Shown piece by piece: positions 31,349 through 33,399 of a stretch of 33,399 nucleotides of DNA; position 1 is the first letter of the stretch; each line of letters starts with the position of its first letter. The notes beneath the pieces were generated by a model. The model saw nothing but the letters and a program-made list of their open reading frames with translations, was not told where the DNA came from and did not search any database. Made by a program: the position numbers and the translations under genes. This DNA is from Kordiimonadales bacterium (GTDB lineage Bacteria; Pseudomonadota; Alphaproteobacteria; Sphingomonadales; Kordiimonadaceae). The stretch is taken from positions 1 to 33,399 of the forward strand of contig WFTS01000090.1 in assembly GCA_015485385.1 (NCBI GenBank), written 5' to 3'.

Positions 31349-32551
31349 GTGCACTCTGTGACTGAACATGGCCCACTGGATGCCTACCGGGCTCTGGAAA
31401 CAGACGGAGAAATCCGCCCCGACAATGACCAGCTTCGCATCATTGATCATTTTGAACGTCTTTTCCGCGAGCTAACTGTTTATCCGGAAATCAGTGCCCG
31501 TGCGAAAGGGTTGTCGATTAAAAGTTGGCGTTTGGCGCATTTTTTTCGCTGGTCTGGCGGCGATAAAAAGCCACCGCGTGGTCTTTATATATACGGTGGA
31601 GTAGGCCGCGGCAAATCTATGCTGATGGACCTTTTTTATGATGTGGCCCCACTGAAAGCTAAAAAACGCGTGCATTTCCACGAATTTATGCTTGATGTGC
31701 ACGCGCGCATGAAAGCTTGGCGTTCGTTGGGTGGTAAGGAACGTGCGGCGCTTGGGGGGCGCGCGAGCGAGGATGATCCTATCCCGCCGGTTGCACGGCA
31801 AATGGCACATGAAGCCACGCTTTTGTGCTTCGATGAACTACAGGTCTCGGATATCGCAGATGCTATGATCTTGTCGCGTTTATTCAACGAATTGATGGAA
31901 TGCGGGGTTGTTGTTGTGGCCACTTCAAATCGCCCTCCGGATGATCTCTATAAAGACGGCCTTAATCGGCCTTTGTTTGAGCCCTTCATTGAAAAAATTA
32001 AAACTGAATTTGATGTTGTGGCGTTAAACGGCCCAACAGATTACCGGTATGATCGCCTGAAGGGGGTGGAGACATACTATTCTCCGGTCAATACCGCGAC
32101 GACTGAGAAGCTATCTGAAGCTTTTTTTCGTTTAACGGACAGGGATGTTGATGACCGAGATAAAGTGCCATCAGATGAGCTGATCGTGCAGGGCCGCAAG
32201 TTGTTTGTTCCCAAGTCTGCGCGGGGTGTGGCTGTGTTTTCTTTTAAAAGATTATGTGCCAGCGCGCTTGGCTCTGCCGATTATCTGGCTATTGCCCGCG
32301 CATACCATACAGTGATTTTGGTGGCGATCCCTCAGTTGGGGCGGGAAAAGCGCAATGAAGCCAAGCGGTTTGTAACGCTTATTGATGCCCTTTATGAGCA
32401 TGGCGTGAAGTTCTTGTGTTCTGCAGAAGTGCCGCCCGCTGATTTGTACCCCAGTGGAGACGGCGCGTTTGAATTTGAACGCACGGTTTCTCGTTTGATT
32501 GAAATGCAGTCTGAAGACTATTTGCACCGTGGGCACGGCGTGCAGGATTAG
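31349..32551 (+). CDS. zapE: AFG1-like ATPase, cell division protein ZapE
   Basis: A P-loop ATPase of the AFG1/ZapE family. In E. coli it associates with the Z ring and is needed under low oxygen and high temperature; the mitochondrial homologue acts in protein quality control of respiratory complexes. The 400 residues have Walker A GGVGRGKS (83-90), HFHEFMLDVHARMKAW, Walker B LLCFDELQVSDIADAMIL and the sensor segment VVVVATSNRPPDDLYKDGL. The GTG at 31349 has AAGGA upstream. In alphaproteobacteria zapE commonly precedes mdh, as here, with a 399-base gap. Confidence 0.94.
   Translation: MHSVTEHGPLDAYRALETDGEIRPDNDQLRIIDHFERLFRELTVYPEISARAKGLSIKSWRLAHFFRWSGGDKKPPRGLYIYGGVGRGKSMLMDLFYDVAPLKAKKRVHFHEFMLDVHARMKAWRSLGGKERAALGGRASEDDPIPPVARQMAHEATLLCFDELQVSDIADAMILSRLFNELMECGVVVVATSNRPPDDLYKDGLNRPLFEPFIEKIKTEFDVVALNGPTDYRYDRLKGVETYYSPVNTATTEKLSEAFFRLTDRDVDDRDKVPSDELIVQGRKLFVPKSARGVAVFSFKRLCASALGSADYLAIARAYHTVILVAIPQLGREKRNEAKRFVTLIDALYEHGVKFLCSAEVPPADLYPSGDGAFEFERTVSRLIEMQSEDYLHRGHGVQD

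Positions 32552-33399
<848 letters not shown>

Overview
This 33.4 kb window reads as a chromosomal segment of an alphaproteobacterium. The evidence is the gene order ffh-rpsP-(rimM-trmD-rplS)-leuCDB-asd, the dapF-mtaB-ftsY cluster, sdhCDAB, zapE next to an alphaproteobacterial-type malate dehydrogenase, and an S16 protein with an Ala/Lys/Glu-rich tail. Three exported or membrane-anchored peptidases (DUF885, M2/ACE-like, S9) suggest a marine, protein-consuming lineage such as Kordiimonadales or relatives; that placement is an inference. There are no tRNA or rRNA genes, no CRISPR array, no prophage and no insertion sequence. Coding density is high and the content is mostly housekeeping.

Layout. 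1-404: end of a serine hydrolase (beta-lactamase fold). 413-1418: a divergent pair, a small secreted unknown (-) and a short TonB-C-terminal-domain protein (+), separated by a (GCATG)n microsatellite inside a promoter-like sequence. 1508-5025 (-): dapF-mtaB-ftsY. 5149-6630 (-): DASS/SLC13 dicarboxylate transporter. 6856-8712: DUF885 peptidase-like protein. 8977-10862: ffh and rpsP, closed by a strong terminator. 10956-11765: VOC protein (-) and a single-domain ParB-like protein (+), which separate rpsP from rimM-trmD-rplS (11973-13698). A repeat-rich 489 bp gap follows, then leuC-leuD-leuB-asd (14188-18422). 18455-19729 (-): soluble GAF histidine kinase. 19924-22681: M2 dipeptidase lipoprotein and a CitE-like lyase. 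22711-24786 (-): S9 peptidase. 25071-28434: sdhCDAB. 28569-30092 (-): polysaccharide flippase. 30303-31097 (-): tyrosine-phosphatase-like protein. 31349-32551: zapE. 32951 to the edge: mdh, cut by the window end.

How the genes work together. FtsY and Ffh are receptor and targeting GTPase of the signal recognition particle pathway. RpsP, RimM, TrmD, RplS and MtaB belong to ribosome and tRNA maturation. LeuCDB, Asd and DapF serve leucine, aspartate-family and diaminopimelate synthesis. SdhCDAB and Mdh are TCA-cycle enzymes, and the DASS transporter probably imports their substrates. The peptidases would release di- and oligopeptides in the periplasm.

I found no obviously new multi-gene system. 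The most interesting signals are non-coding: the microsatellite promoter at 928-967, a family of large inverted repeats (2843-2922 and 14029-14106), structured leaders upstream of ffh and rimM, and a palindrome with a T-tract upstream of zapE.
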